From Gigaspora rosea (lineage: Eukaryota; Glomeromycota; Glomeromycetes; Diversisporales; Gigasporaceae): DNA of 64,000 nucleotides. Numbering within the stretch: the stretch's first letter is position 1; every line of letters begins with the position of its first letter. Positions 46,060 to 56,070 of this stretch are shown here, one piece after another. A model generated the notes under the pieces. The model was given only the letters and a program-made list of their open reading frames with translations, ran no database searches and was not told where the DNA came from. The translations under genes were made by a program, and so were the position numbers. The stretch is taken from contig QKWP01000039.1 of the NCBI GenBank assembly GCA_003550325.1, positions 56,281-120,280 of the forward strand, written 5' to 3'.

Positions 46060-46779
46060 ATCTAAAACCCTTTTTTACTTTGTAAGAAAGTTGTTGTTGA
46101 ATTTTAAATTTACACATACCAAAATATCTAATTCTGAAATTTCTATTTCATCTTCATCTTTAGATAGGTCTATTTTTTAAATAAATTAATATTGTATATA
46201 TTCATAATGATACTTACAATCAATCATCAACCTACTTCTGTTTAATGCATACTTAAATATTCATATATATAAACGACTATTTAGTAAAATTTTTTGTAAG
46301 AGTATAAACATATTTAAATATATACTTACTGAACTTCTGTTGTTGTCTTGATCATTATTCCCTTAAATTGATAAATGAATTTGAAATACTATTAAAAAAC
46401 ACTACATCCAAAGGTATTAGACAAATATTTAAATCAATTACCAATAGTTCTTTATTAGTCCTAGAATCTCCAAATTCTTTTGTATTTACATAAATATAAG
46501 GAACTGAAAAAGATTATAAAATCAAAAATTTGAATAATATTATATACCAAAATGCTAATGGAATCATTTGAAACTGGATAGTTTTACTCTGTTAGAAATA
46601 ATTAATAATAATTACTATTAAATAAAATTTTATATCTTAATTCTTACTTATTGGTTCCTTGCTTTTATTGACAAAAAATTCCTATTTTAAAAAATCTCAT
46701 AATTAGAGCTTACATAAGGAAATATTATTATTAAAATTCTTACTATAATTGGTTTATCAACAAGAACATAAAGTTGATT
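46060..46779 (-). pseudogene. 3' exons of an intron-containing gene interrupted by the LINE
   Basis: Minus-strand exon candidates, each bounded by AG and GT: AATCAACTTTATG... (46744-46779, NQLYVLVDKPII), then one reading EFFVNKSKEPI, one reading SNDSISIL after a CTAAC branch-like site, and DLSKDEDEIEISELDIL (donor GTATGTG). The first three join in frame. Upstream exons continue on the far side of the LINE (56152-56178, NKLSNIENQ, which joins NQLYV in phase). I do not recognise the protein and the last joins hit stops. Confidence 0.45.
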
Positions 46780-46782
46780 CTA
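46767..46782. repeat. LINE target-site duplication, left copy
   Basis: CATAAAGTTGATTCTA, identical to 56071-56086 at the other end of the element. Confidence 0.95.
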
Positions 46783-46797
46783 TTTTTTTTTTTTTTT
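46783..46797 (-). other. LINE poly(A) tail
   Basis: Fifteen T on the plus strand directly next to the left target duplication mark the 3' end of the minus-strand element. Confidence 0.9.
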
Positions 46798-46946
46798 AAA
46801 GAGAGGTCTATCCTCTATTCTTTATTACGATTTTGCAGATAATTACATATATAATTTACATGTAGGGATTTGCTAATCTATTGGGAAGTAGAGGTAAGAG
46901 CTAGTTTACTCTCGACCTAATTCTTTACTAGAATGGTCGTAGACCT
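46798..46946 (-). other. LINE 3' untranslated region
   Basis: About 150 bp between the ORF2 stop and the poly(A) tail; no further feature recognised. Confidence 0.7.
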
Positions 46947-49900
46947 CTAGCTTTCGAGTAATTTATGTAAGGATGAATGTCCAAGGGTTATGGAGAGTTC
47001 AATTTTTTGTTGAATATAATGTAAAGTAAGAGGTTTTGTGATTGTTAATGTTGGTGTAGGGATTGGTGGTGGGTGAGGGAATACATTATCGTGTCTATAC
47101 ATTCGAGAAGGGAGCCAAATTTCTTTGTAAATAAATTCGGTTATGAGATGATGAATTAGAGGTGCGTGTCTTGTTTGGAGTATCTTGGTATTGAAGGGTG
47201 CTAGAGTGAGATTGGTAATAAATCCGATTGGAAGTTGTTTCTGTATGTGGAGGTATGTATATGATTTGATAAATTCGTCGGTGTCGTGTAGAGGTAATTC
47301 GAGTTTGGTAGCGGCCTTGATAAGAATTCTCTTTATTTCTGTTTGGAAATTAAAAGGGTTGCGTATACATGTTAGTAGATGGGTTATGTCTTCGGGTGTA
47401 GTGTAACATCTGGGACAGAGATGGTTCGGGTATTTAGATTGATTTCGGAGATGTAGGAGAAGACAAGTCGGGAGTTCTTCAGATATGAGTTTAATTTTGA
47501 AATTTTTTAGATTTGATGCAGACGGGTTGGTGTATAAGCCTTTGGGTTTGTCGTTGTATGAGAGATTGTCGAGAGTAGAGTCCCAATGAATGTTAGTGGA
47601 TGTCAGATATCGTTCCCATAAGGATATTCTTTGTTGATTGTGCCATCTCAGGTCGTTTGTGATCTGGTGTATCTGTTTTAAAACTGTTTTGATTGGTTGT
47701 ATGCAAGAGATATTCATTAATAGTGGGGTAAATCTATTGTAAACAAATTTGTGTGGTGTCAAGTCCAACGGGAAGGCTGGGGGTGGATTGTTGATTGTTA
47801 GATCTTTATCAACGGTTATGGTAATCTTTCTGTCGATGAGTAGGGAGAATAGGGTTCGTAGTGTGAGAGGAAGCGGGGTCTTGTCTATCTTTTGTTGCTC
47901 AAAACATTGCAAGTTAGTTATATGTTCGATTGTTTGTGCGAAAGGCGTGTTGTTGGTAATGATCTTCAGTTTTGTTATGGAGTCTGTTGTTGTAATAATA
48001 AAGGCAAGAAGTGAAGTTAGTGCGTTCATTTTGGATGGCCAGTATAGGTTGTGGCAGCATAGAGGGTCTGTTTTGGTACTGATTTTGCATATTGCAGTAT
48101 GTTTTTTTGTTTGAGCTATTAGTTCTTTTTTTGTATCGAGCTGTATTGTTATTTCCTTTTTTTTGAAGTTTGCAGAAGTTAATGATTCCCATAAGGTAAG
48201 TGGTGGATCTTTGAACAGGGATAATGGTCTAGATACTGTGGGTATTAGTTTCTTGTCATGGGAGGTTAGAGGAGGTAGGTCGGATGATAGTGCTCTATAG
48301 ATATCTGTTAGGTCGGCATATATTATGCGTTTGCAACTAACTAATATGTTATGTATTCGATGGTTGTCTAGTGTGATGTAACAATGTTTTGTTTGTTTTT
48401 TTTTGTCTTTAAATTCACAGCCTGGGCATGGTTCTAATTGATTGGAAGAGTTTGAGTAAACGTAGTGTTTCCCTCTGTAGTTAGTTGAGTGGGGATTGAA
48501 TATTTTTGCGATTAGTTTGTTCTTTGTAATGACCCATCCTTTATTGATCGGTGTCCAAGGTGGGGTTGTGAAGGGGTTTGGGTTAGTTAATTCGAGAGAG
48601 GGTGTGGTTGTAGCTGTGATAAGCTCGTGTATCTGGTGAAACCATTTTGGGGTTCTTCCCCTTATGATTTTTTTTATGTTGTGTTGAAAGTTTTTCCAGT
48701 CTAAGAGCTTATTGTTTTTCCAGTTCAAGAATTGTTCTATACAGCTTATATTGTGTTCGTTGAGTTTTTCTTTGAAGTAAGCGCCCTTGGGATGTTTTAG
48801 TAATGTACTGTTAATGGAGGTACCCAGTATATTTGTTGTAGTGGGCCAGTTATTGAGAGGTCGGACTAATTTTAGATGTAATTTATGTATAGCGAGGATC
48901 GCTTGTGCTGTATAAGTACGAGATTGTACTGTTGGGAATAGGGGTTCCTCCTCTAAGATTGATATATTTGACATGGTTGAGTCTTGTAGTTGTTGTATCC
49001 TTAATTTTAGATATGAACTATCGAAGTGGGGGTGGTTCAGTCCTTTGATTAAGGTAGAAGTAAGGGTTGAAAGCTGGGCTTGTTCTAGATCGCACAGGGC
49101 ATATATTTTGGCACAGTAGAGGAATGAGTTTGGTACTCCTTTCGCCAGTTTTCCTTTTTGTTTTACGATATTGAGGTAGGTTTTCTTTATGTCTTTTATC
49201 TGTGTGGAATTTAAGTAAGAAGAGAGGAGTCGGTATTGAAGGCGGGGGATAATAACGTGATTAGTTATGTATATTGCTTGTTTTTCTGTAATTCGGGCGA
49301 ATGTTAATTTTTTTAGATTAGTAGTGGCTTCTTGGATAATTAATTTTTGTATGTGGGTGTGTTTCCCATTGGCCGTGTACCAGGCACCGAGATATTTTAA
49401 TGGGACGTTGTGTGGTAAAGCAGTTATTTCAGTATCATCAAAGGTAATTGAAGGGTGTGAGGGTAGGTGTGGCGAGTTTGTAATAAGAAATGATTTCTCA
49501 GGGTTGACACGGATATTGTTGAGTTTATAAAAACTGGTTGCAGTGGTAAGTATGTCTGTCAGGGTTTCTTTGTTTGGTGCGACCCATAAGGAGTCGTCCA
49601 TGTATGCCATAATTGAGGTGTTGATTCCTTTGGGCGGGGAGGTGGGGATTGTGCAAGCATAACCGGTATAACGTCGTTGAATGGTAGATATAAGAGGGTC
49701 GTAGTATATCTTCCATAAGAGTGGAGAAAAGGTTTCACCCTGGTCGATGCCGTCTTGTACTGGATATGGTTCGGTGAACCCAAGATCTGTGATTACACGA
49801 TTAGTTCGATGTGAAAGGATGTAAATTATGAGTTTGATTATTGATGGGGGAATTTTGATCCGTTGTAAGGCCTTCTCTAATGTTGTTATATTGACGGAAT

Positions 49901-50594
49901 CGAAAGCTTTGGACATATCCTGAGATAAGGCCCAGATTTCTTTTCCGTTTGTATTGGCATCCTCGATCATTTGTGTGAGCTGTGTAACTGGTTGTACAGT
50001 GGACTGGTGGGGGAAGGCTGCAAAGTTCATGGGAGATAGGACCTCGTAGCGCATTATTGTCGTAGTTAGTCTGTTGCTTAAGATTTTTGTAAATAGTTTC
50101 CGTGTGTGGTCAATTAGAGTTATTGGCCTCGTGGCATTTAAGTCGTAGTTGTATGTTTTCTTTTTTGGAATAGGCCAGACGTTTGCTTGCAGCCACTTGT
50201 CCGGTACGCAATTAAGTTTTAAACTGTTATTGAAGATAGATAGCAGGATGTCTAGTGCTGAGGTGGGAAGGTGTTGGAGGATCTCGTTTGAAATAGGTAG
50301 GGGACCGGTTGCCTTGTTTTTCGGGGTTAGTGATATAGTTTGTCGAAGTTCTTCCATTGTAATAGGTTCAGAAACCGGTTCGTAAATTGTAGGGTCGATT
50401 TTCTTTATAGGATGGTAGATTTCTTCCCATTCAGCTTGCCAATTGGTGTTTGGAGGGTTGGTTTTGGTCCATAACTTGAAATGTCTTCTGATGTGTTCTT
50501 TGACTTCTTGTTTTTCTGTTATAACTCGATCGGGGAGGATAATTTTGTCAGTTTTGATTGGTTCTGATCTTCTCTGTAAGATACTATCCAGCAT
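46947..50594 (-). CDS. LINE ORF2, reverse transcriptase part
   Basis: 1,215 codons open from a Met at 50594, but the reading frame really continues upstream (NLEKLQEQSKRINSYINRRY just before it). RT motifs in order: TGPLPISNEILQHLP, RPITLIDHTRKLFTKIL, ALSQDMSKAFDSV, GIDQGETFSPLLW and catalytic AYMDDSLW, then KYLGAWYT. A C-terminal Cys/His finger reads CPRCYTTPEDITHLLTC, and an extra CPGCEF finger lies midway. Between them a stretch (MNALTSLLAFIITTTDS, ITNNTPFAQTIEHI) aligns by pattern with RNase H but lacks its acidic residues. It copies element RNA at the nicked target. Confidence 0.93.
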   Translation of the reverse strand: MLDSILQRRSEPIKTDKIILPDRVITEKQEVKEHIRRHFKLWTKTNPPNTNWQAEWEEIYHPIKKIDPTIYEPVSEPITMEELRQTISLTPKNKATGPLPISNEILQHLPTSALDILLSIFNNSLKLNCVPDKWLQANVWPIPKKKTYNYDLNATRPITLIDHTRKLFTKILSNRLTTTIMRYEVLSPMNFAAFPHQSTVQPVTQLTQMIEDANTNGKEIWALSQDMSKAFDSVNITTLEKALQRIKIPPSIIKLIIYILSHRTNRVITDLGFTEPYPVQDGIDQGETFSPLLWKIYYDPLISTIQRRYTGYACTIPTSPPKGINTSIMAYMDDSLWVAPNKETLTDILTTATSFYKLNNIRVNPEKSFLITNSPHLPSHPSITFDDTEITALPHNVPLKYLGAWYTANGKHTHIQKLIIQEATTNLKKLTFARITEKQAIYITNHVIIPRLQYRLLSSYLNSTQIKDIKKTYLNIVKQKGKLAKGVPNSFLYCAKIYALCDLEQAQLSTLTSTLIKGLNHPHFDSSYLKLRIQQLQDSTMSNISILEEEPLFPTVQSRTYTAQAILAIHKLHLKLVRPLNNWPTTTNILGTSINSTLLKHPKGAYFKEKLNEHNISCIEQFLNWKNNKLLDWKNFQHNIKKIIRGRTPKWFHQIHELITATTTPSLELTNPNPFTTPPWTPINKGWVITKNKLIAKIFNPHSTNYRGKHYVYSNSSNQLEPCPGCEFKDKKKQTKHCYITLDNHRIHNILVSCKRIIYADLTDIYRALSSDLPPLTSHDKKLIPTVSRPLSLFKDPPLTLWESLTSANFKKKEITIQLDTKKELIAQTKKHTAICKISTKTDPLCCHNLYWPSKMNALTSLLAFIITTTDSITKLKIITNNTPFAQTIEHITNLQCFEQQKIDKTPLPLTLRTLFSLLIDRKITITVDKDLTINNPPPAFPLDLTPHKFVYNRFTPLLMNISCIQPIKTVLKQIHQITNDLRWHNQQRISLWERYLTSTNIHWDSTLDNLSYNDKPKGLYTNPSASNLKNFKIKLISEELPTCLLLHLRNQSKYPNHLCPRCYTTPEDITHLLTCIRNPFNFQTEIKRILIKAATKLELPLHDTDEFIKSYTYLHIQKQLPIGFITNLTLAPFNTKILQTRHAPLIHHLITEFIYKEIWLPSRMYRHDNVFPHPPPIPTPTLTITKPLTLHYIQQKIELSITLGHSSLHKLLES

Positions 50595-51097
50595 TCGACT
50601 GGTGTTGTCCTTGAAGTCATCGTATCGCCGGTTGATATAGGAATTTATTCGCTTGCTTTGCTCTTGGAGTTTCTCTAGATTCCTGGCTGTCCATATCGTA
50701 TGTTTGATTTGTTTGAGGTCGGTAATTGTTTGCGTGAGCGTTGAAGTCAGGTTTGTTGGGGTGAGTGGTTCAATGTTTATTGCGGCAAGGTTAGCGGCTT
50801 TTAGTAAAAGTTTGTTGTATTGATCTATGGCATCAGTTGTGGGGGAGAAGATTTGTTTGTTAATTGTCTAAGACATTTATTTATGGTTTTTAAGGCCAGG
50901 TGGAGATGGGTAGTTTTTAGCGAAAAGGCATAAAAGGGTTTCGAAGTTTTGAAGGAGAAAGGTATGTGGCTATTGATTATTTGTCGGATTACGGTGGCCC
51001 ATTTGTTCCAGGTTTTATTTAGTGTGGTTTGGTCCCAAATTCCTGAGTCTGTAATATTCCAGGCATAGCCGTTGATTTTGAGGCGAAGTCCTCCCAA
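50595..51097 (-). pseudogene. LINE ORF2 linker between endonuclease and RT, frameshifted
   Basis: 50825-51097 continues the endonuclease ORF in another frame (INGYAWNITDSGIWDQTTLN); the shift lies near 51080. A second shift near 50846, in a run of five G, brings the frame back into that of the RT ORF (TDAIDQYNKLLLKAANLAAI). Both could be sequencing errors in an otherwise continuous ORF2. Confidence 0.75.
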
Positions 51098-51960
51098 TTT
51101 TCTTTGGTCATTTTTTCGTAGTAATATATCTTCCTTTTCCTCTTTTTATTTCTAATAGTCTTTTGTTTTGAGATGTCTATATTCCAGGTCGCGGTAATGA
51201 TTCGGTGGTCACTGTCTGTAATATAGGTAGCGTCAATGATTTCTAATTTTTCTATATCTAAAATGATCTCAGAGTTGCACCATATGTCATCGATTTGACT
51301 AGTTGAGCTGTGGCCAATCCAGGTAGGGTCCGTTATATTGTGGAAGAAGAGCAAGCTAGTAGCATTAGCAGAATTTAAGTTTTTAAAGAGCTGGAAATTC
51401 TTGTCTCTGCCTTGGTTTGCGTTAAAGTCTCCCAAAACGATTACGTTCCAGTTTTTTTTCCTCGCTTCTAAGAACCATGAGAAGACTTTTTCTTGAGTTT
51501 TCTTGTGGAGATCTGGGTGGTTTGTTTGTGATGGCATGTATGTAGAAATGATCAGAGATTTGTTGGAGGGGAAGTAGAAGTCGATGCATATTGCCGATAC
51601 TGGTAAGGTATTGATGGTATGTATGTATGGTTGCAGTTCCTTACACACCATGATTGCAGTGCCGAGGCTGGCGTCCCTTTGTTGAGAGGTGTATAGTACA
51701 AAGTTTGATGAGTATATATAGTATAAGGGGTTAGAAAGGTTTTTTGTTTTGTTGTTAGTAAGTTTTGTTTCGGTAACTGCTATGATGTAGAAATTGGATT
51801 TTGCGCAGTATTCGAACCAGTTTTGTATTTTTAATGGTTGTGATATTCCACGTATATTATGGGTAGTAATATTTATGTATTTAGTAATCTCGTTTAGTTC
51901 TATATTGTTTGTCTTCAAGTCTGACGGCTGCGTCAATATTTCGTTATCTTTTTTAGTCAT
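51080..51960 (-). CDS. LINE ORF2, APE-type endonuclease part
   Basis: The frame is open from 52197 but the likely start is one of three Met codons at 51960-51970 (MMPMTKKDNEIL), because the upstream part overlaps ORF1 in another frame. Endonuclease/exonuclease/phosphatase motifs are complete: THNIRG, AVTETKL, STYMPSQ, VLGDFNANQG, SQIDDIWCN and SDHRI. The enzyme nicks target DNA to prime reverse transcription. The first ORF2 ATG overlaps the ORF1 stop. Confidence 0.9.
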
Positions 51961-53662
51961 AGGCATCATTGTAGTCGTAGAGGTCCCATTCCGGTTTCGG
52001 TTGGTCAAGTAGGTGGAAGAGGTATGGCGGGGCAGCTCGGAAGTCAAAGTTTTCACGGAGTACGTCAATAGTGGGAATAATTTTATCGTAATCAGATATC
52101 GGTAGATCGGTAGGTAGATTGGGCAGTGTTTTGCCAATAATTTCCTTGAGAGTTGCGAGGTCATTTGGAAGTCTTGGTTTTTTGTTGAGATCAGCAAATT
52201 GGTTTCGCTCTTTTGTGGGGATCTTTATCCAAGTTTGTGGTAGTTGGCGGAAGAAGTAAAATCTACACAGTTTCCTTGCAGTTGTAACCAATTCTTTGGG
52301 GTTTGTGATAGGTATGTTAAGTTCAACTTCTTTAACTTTTCTATAGTCCCAGGGGAGTTCAGATATGTTCGTGAAGTTGATATCGGTATATGGGACAGGT
52401 AGTGGTTCAGGAATGTGGTACTCGTCAAATATTTCTGCAATGAAGTTCCGTACAGTAGTTAAGTCTGTTAGAGGGAATTTATATTCGTTCTTTAATTTTA
52501 GTTCAGATGGTTCTTTTGGTAGACGTTTTTTCTGTAGAATGTAGTCATTAGGTAGCCTCTTAAAACGGTAATATTCTTTTAAGATATCAATGTGTCATCT
52601 AAAATCTAATTCATCTCAAGCTATGAAAGGGAATAAGTGTCGAATTTCTTTGTCCAATTCTTGCGGGGTAAGTGGCAGTTGTGGTTTTACGACTACTTCA
52701 GGTAGCGCAAAGTATGAAGGTGGCAGTTCTTTAAAGTGTAATGGTTTCGTAGTTCCCTGCAATATTCTGGAAGGGACTTAAGGTCAGCATAGTCAGTGAT
52801 AGGAAAGTGGTTAGTTATTTCCGGGGTCAGGTCCGCGGGATCTGTCGGTAAGGGTATGCGTGTGTTTGCAAAGTATGTTTCTGGAAGTTGATCAAACATA
52901 AATATTAGGTGGAGTGCATTGACAATTTGCCGGGTATAGTAATGGTCAACTATAGGGAGTTGAAAAAGCAATATAGAGCGGATGTCATTATCTATGTCAT
53001 CAGGTTGTTCCGGGAGGGGGATGATGGTTTCGTTAAGCAGGTCATTTATTGCTGTATGGGCAGTTATGAAATCGATGCGTTTTTCTAGTTTTCCGAAGCC
53101 CCATAAGTAGAATATCCAGCAGGTAATCTCATGGCCGTTTAATTCTAAGAATTCTAGGTTTTTCAAAAAATCAATTGCAATTTTTTGGCGCAGGCCGAAG
53201 AATATCTGGTCTCTGTTGGTTTTGTTGGTCATGGGTATGTTGTGTAACCTTTTGTATCGGTCTATAGCTTTGTTCAAAAGCGTGAAAAATTCTATTTGGT
53301 GTGGAGCTTGGGCAGAGGTTGTACGAGTGAATGAACGAAAAAAAGCTGTATCTTTGTGTCGTAGTTTAGTATTAATTGCTGTGGGAATTTGGATGTTTGT
53401 TGGGTTTGTATTTAGTTTGTGTCTAGTGAAAGCTATGAGGTTTTCTTTCGACTTTAAAATTTCCAGGATTTTGTCTGTATGCCAGGTTTCTTAGTCGAAG
53501 TTTTCTACTCTTTGGTTTTGTCGTATTTTTATCAATTTATCCTTAACTTGTTCTTTCCATTTAAATACCGTTTCCCTTCGGGGGCTTCTATTGTAGGTGG
53601 TAGTATTTCTGCCAGATGCGATCGCACTGTATGTGGGTTTAGCAAGTGTAGCTTCTGAGGTT
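51953..53662 (-). pseudogene. LINE ORF1, downstream part (contig copy Y)
   Basis: Frames 52693-53277, 52225-52440 and 51953-52291 together encode the second half of ORF1 and its C-terminus (HLLDQPKPEWDLYDYNDAYD, stop 51953). A stop at about 53489 (NFD-stop, where the other copy has NFDKETW), frameshifts near 52730 and 52290, and TGA codons near 52600 interrupt it. It contains ~50-residue repeats that begin with LP-x-x-Y/W. Confidence 0.75.
52074..53661. repeat. 1.6-kb duplicated segment of the LINE, copy Y
   Basis: About 1,588 bp equal to 53664-55251 (offset 1590) with scattered substitutions, for example near 52264/53854 and 52610/54200. The two abut at a single N. Confidence 0.95.
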
Positions 53663-53663
53663 N
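53663..53663. other. Single-N contig junction with flanking duplication
   Basis: The sequence left and right of the N repeats 1.6 kb in direct orientation inside one LINE; most likely two contig ends that overlap but were not merged. Confidence 0.9.
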
Positions 53664-54282
53664 GGAATAATTTTATCGTAATCAGATATCGGTAGATCGG
53701 TAGGTAGATTGGGCAGTGTTTTGCCAATAATTTCCTTGAGAGTTGCGAGGTCATTTGGAAGTCTTGGTTTTTTGTTGAGATCAGCAAATTGGTTTCGCTC
53801 TTTTGTGGGGATCTTTATACAAGTTTGTAGTAGTTGGCGGAAGAAGTAAAATCAACACAGTTTCCTTGCAGTTGTAACCAATTCTTTGGGGTTTGTGATA
53901 GGTATGTTAAGTTCAACTTCTTTAACTTTTCTATAGTCCCAGGGGAGTTCAGATATGTTCGTGAAGTTGATATCGGTATATGGGACAGGTAGTGGTTCAG
54001 GAATGTGGTACTCGTCAAATATTTCTGCAATGAAGTTCCGTACAGTAGTTAAGTCTGTTAGTGGGAATTTATATTCGTTCTTTAATTTTAGTTCAGATGG
54101 TTCTTTTGGTAGACGTTTTTTCTGTCGAATGTAGTCATTAGGTAGCCTCTTAAAACGGTAATATTCTTTTAAGATGTCAATGTGTCATCTAAAATCTAAT
54201 TCATCTCGCGCTGTGAAAGGGAATAAGTGTCGAATTTCTTTGTCCAATTCTTGCGGGGTAAGTGGCAGTTGTGGTTTTACGA
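53664..54282 (-). pseudogene. LINE ORF1, downstream part (contig copy Z), frameshifted
   Basis: This continues ORF1 after the stop at 54283 in a different frame (LPPSYFALPEVVVKPQ, then one TGA near 54200, then YYRFKRLPNDYI and LPQTW-like segments at 53815-54030). It repeats the content of 52074-52690. Confidence 0.7.
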
Positions 54283-55872
54283 CTACTTCAGGTAGCGCAA
54301 AGTATGAAGGTGGCAGTTCTTTAAAGTGTAATGGTTTCGTAGTTCCCTGCAATATTCTGGAAGGGACTTAAGGTCAGCATAGTCAGTGATAGGAAAGTGG
54401 TTAGTTATTTCCGGGGTCAGGTCCGCGGGATCTGTCGGTAAGGGTATGCGTGTGTTTGCAAAGTATGTTTCTGGAAGTTGATCAAACATAAATATTAGGT
54501 GGAGTGCATTGACAATTTGCCGGGTATAGTAATGGTCAACTATAGGGAGTTGAAAAAGCAATATAGAGCGGATGTCATTATCTATGTCATCAGGTTGTTC
54601 CGGGAGGGGGATGATGGTTTCGTTAAGCAGGTCATTTATTGCTGTATGGGCAGTTATGAAATCGATGCGTTTTTCTAGTTTTCCGAAGCCCCATAAGTAG
54701 AATATCCAGCAGGTAATCTCATGGCCGTTTAATTCTAAGAATTCTAGGTTTTTCAAAAAATCAATTGCAATTTTTTGGCGCAGGCCGAAGAATATCTGGT
54801 CTCTGTTGGTTTTGTTGGTCATGGGTATGTTGTGTAACCTTTTGTATCGGTCTATAGCTTTGTTCAAAAGCGTGGAAAATTCTATTTGGTGTGGAGCTTG
54901 GGCAGAGGTTGTACGAGTGAATGAACGAAAAAAAGCTGTATCTTTGTGTCGTAGTTTAGTATTAATTGCTGTGGGAATTTGGATGTTTGTTGGGTTTGTA
55001 TTTAGTTTGTGTCTAGTGAAAGCTATGAGGTTTTCTTTCGACTTTAAAATTTCCAGGATTTTGTCTGTATGCCAGGTTTCTTTGTCGAAGTTTTCTACTC
55101 TTTGGTTTTGTCGTATTTTTATCAATTTATCCTTAACTTGTTCTTTCCATTTAAATACCGTTTCCCTTCGGGGGCTTCTATTGTAGGTGGTAGTATTTCT
55201 GCCAGATGCGATCGCACTGTATGTGGGTTTAGCAAGTGTAGCTTCTGAGGTAACATGATGTGGGGGTTCCGATTCCAATTCGACAGTGATGTCTAAAGTA
55301 ATTTCCATATCGGTGTCCGATTGCTTATTGGTTATATCTTTTAATGAAAATTGTGTTTTGGGTGCGGGAACGTCAAAATCAAAACACATCTCCTCGGTGA
55401 CGAAGGGATTAGCTCGGTTGTTGCCATGGGAAGTTAGGTCGGGGGCCATATCTGGTCCGGTATTCAGGTCTGACGGGGGTGGTAGCGTTGTTGTAGTCAG
55501 CTGATCCGTGTGTTGTGTTGTTGTATTGGTCCAATGGTTTACATAAGGATTGTCGTGGGAAAATGGCATGAGTGCTGGAATGGGTCCTGGGAAATTTTTT
55601 TGTTTTGTTTTGTTTGATAATTCTGATGATGTCATTGCTGGATTTTTTGGGGTCTCTGGGGATTCCCCCAAGTTTACTGAACTATTTCTGCTATTTTCTT
55701 CAAAGAGGGGTATTTGGGAAACATCAACCATAGGTGTGGCTGTAGTTCTTATTTTCTTTGCAGTATGTTCCTTTTCATTGTCGTCTAGGTCCATATCGGT
55801 TTGAGAAGTAGTGCAAACATGCATATCCGCGCTATTGTTGCTTGGTTTTTGTGTTGCCGACATAGTCGGCAA
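54283..55872 (-). CDS. LINE ORF1 protein
   Basis: 529 codons from ATG 55872. Residues 1-200 are low-complexity, Ser/Thr/Asn-rich and acidic (DMDLDDNEKEHTAKKIR). A more ordered part follows (KWKEQVKDKLIKIRQNQRVE; FGLRQKIAIDFLKNLEFLEL) and then the first of several ~50-residue repeats (LPETYFANTRIPLP, FPITDYADLKSLPEYCREL). The frame ends at YLK by a shift; alternate frames carry the repeats on to 51953. No CCHC knuckle or RRM was seen. ORF1 proteins of LINEs bind the element RNA; here that is inferred from position only. Confidence 0.8.
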   Translation of the reverse strand: MPTMSATQKPSNNSADMHVCTTSQTDMDLDDNEKEHTAKKIRTTATPMVDVSQIPLFEENSRNSSVNLGESPETPKNPAMTSSELSNKTKQKNFPGPIPALMPFSHDNPYVNHWTNTTTQHTDQLTTTTLPPPSDLNTGPDMAPDLTSHGNNRANPFVTEEMCFDFDVPAPKTQFSLKDITNKQSDTDMEITLDITVELESEPPHHVTSEATLAKPTYSAIASGRNTTTYNRSPRRETVFKWKEQVKDKLIKIRQNQRVENFDKETWHTDKILEILKSKENLIAFTRHKLNTNPTNIQIPTAINTKLRHKDTAFFRSFTRTTSAQAPHQIEFSTLLNKAIDRYKRLHNIPMTNKTNRDQIFFGLRQKIAIDFLKNLEFLELNGHEITCWIFYLWGFGKLEKRIDFITAHTAINDLLNETIIPLPEQPDDIDNDIRSILLFQLPIVDHYYTRQIVNALHLIFMFDQLPETYFANTRIPLPTDPADLTPEITNHFPITDYADLKSLPEYCRELRNHYTLKNCHLHTLRYLK

Positions 55873-56070
55873 CAGTTTTATAAAGGAAAGTAGCGTACAA
55901 GTAATCTGGGCCCTTTTCCGCTTGATCTTGTAGTCCTAGGGCGGTTAGAATAGTTTGTATATTATTATTTAATTAGTTTTAGCCAAGTTTGTGTACCAAG
56001 AACGCTCTTTTCCGCAGTAGTTGTTGTTTTTTTTTTTTTTACGATTTTCAGGGATGTACCGGAAAGAGTC
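55873..56070 (-). other. LINE 5' leader
   Basis: 198 bp between the right target duplication and the ORF1 ATG. On the minus strand it starts GACTCTTTCCGGTACATCCC and contains an A run. It should hold the internal promoter; no specific motif is identified. Confidence 0.6.

Larger units (their letters stand above)
42947..46752. repeat. 3.8-kb duplicated segment, copy B
   Basis: See copy A at 39122-42945. Copy B continues past 46752 into unique sequence and the LINE, whereas copy A ends at the N. Confidence 0.9.
46783..56070 (-). mobile_element. Full-length LINE (non-LTR) retrotransposon
   Basis: On the minus strand: a ~200-bp 5' leader, ORF1, an APE-type endonuclease and reverse transcriptase ORF2, a short 3' UTR and a poly(A) tail (T run 46783-46797 on the plus strand). 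A perfect 16-bp target duplication flanks it. The sequence between contains an internal duplication at a single N (52074-53661 against 53664-55251), so the real element is probably about 7.7 kb. ORFs are nearly open, so insertion was recent compared with the LTR element. Confidence 0.95.

Noticed and set aside
47185-50640. Open frames on the plus strand opposite the LINE ORF2 (for example 47749-48114)
   Set aside because: They are antisense shadows of a strongly conserved reverse transcriptase frame.
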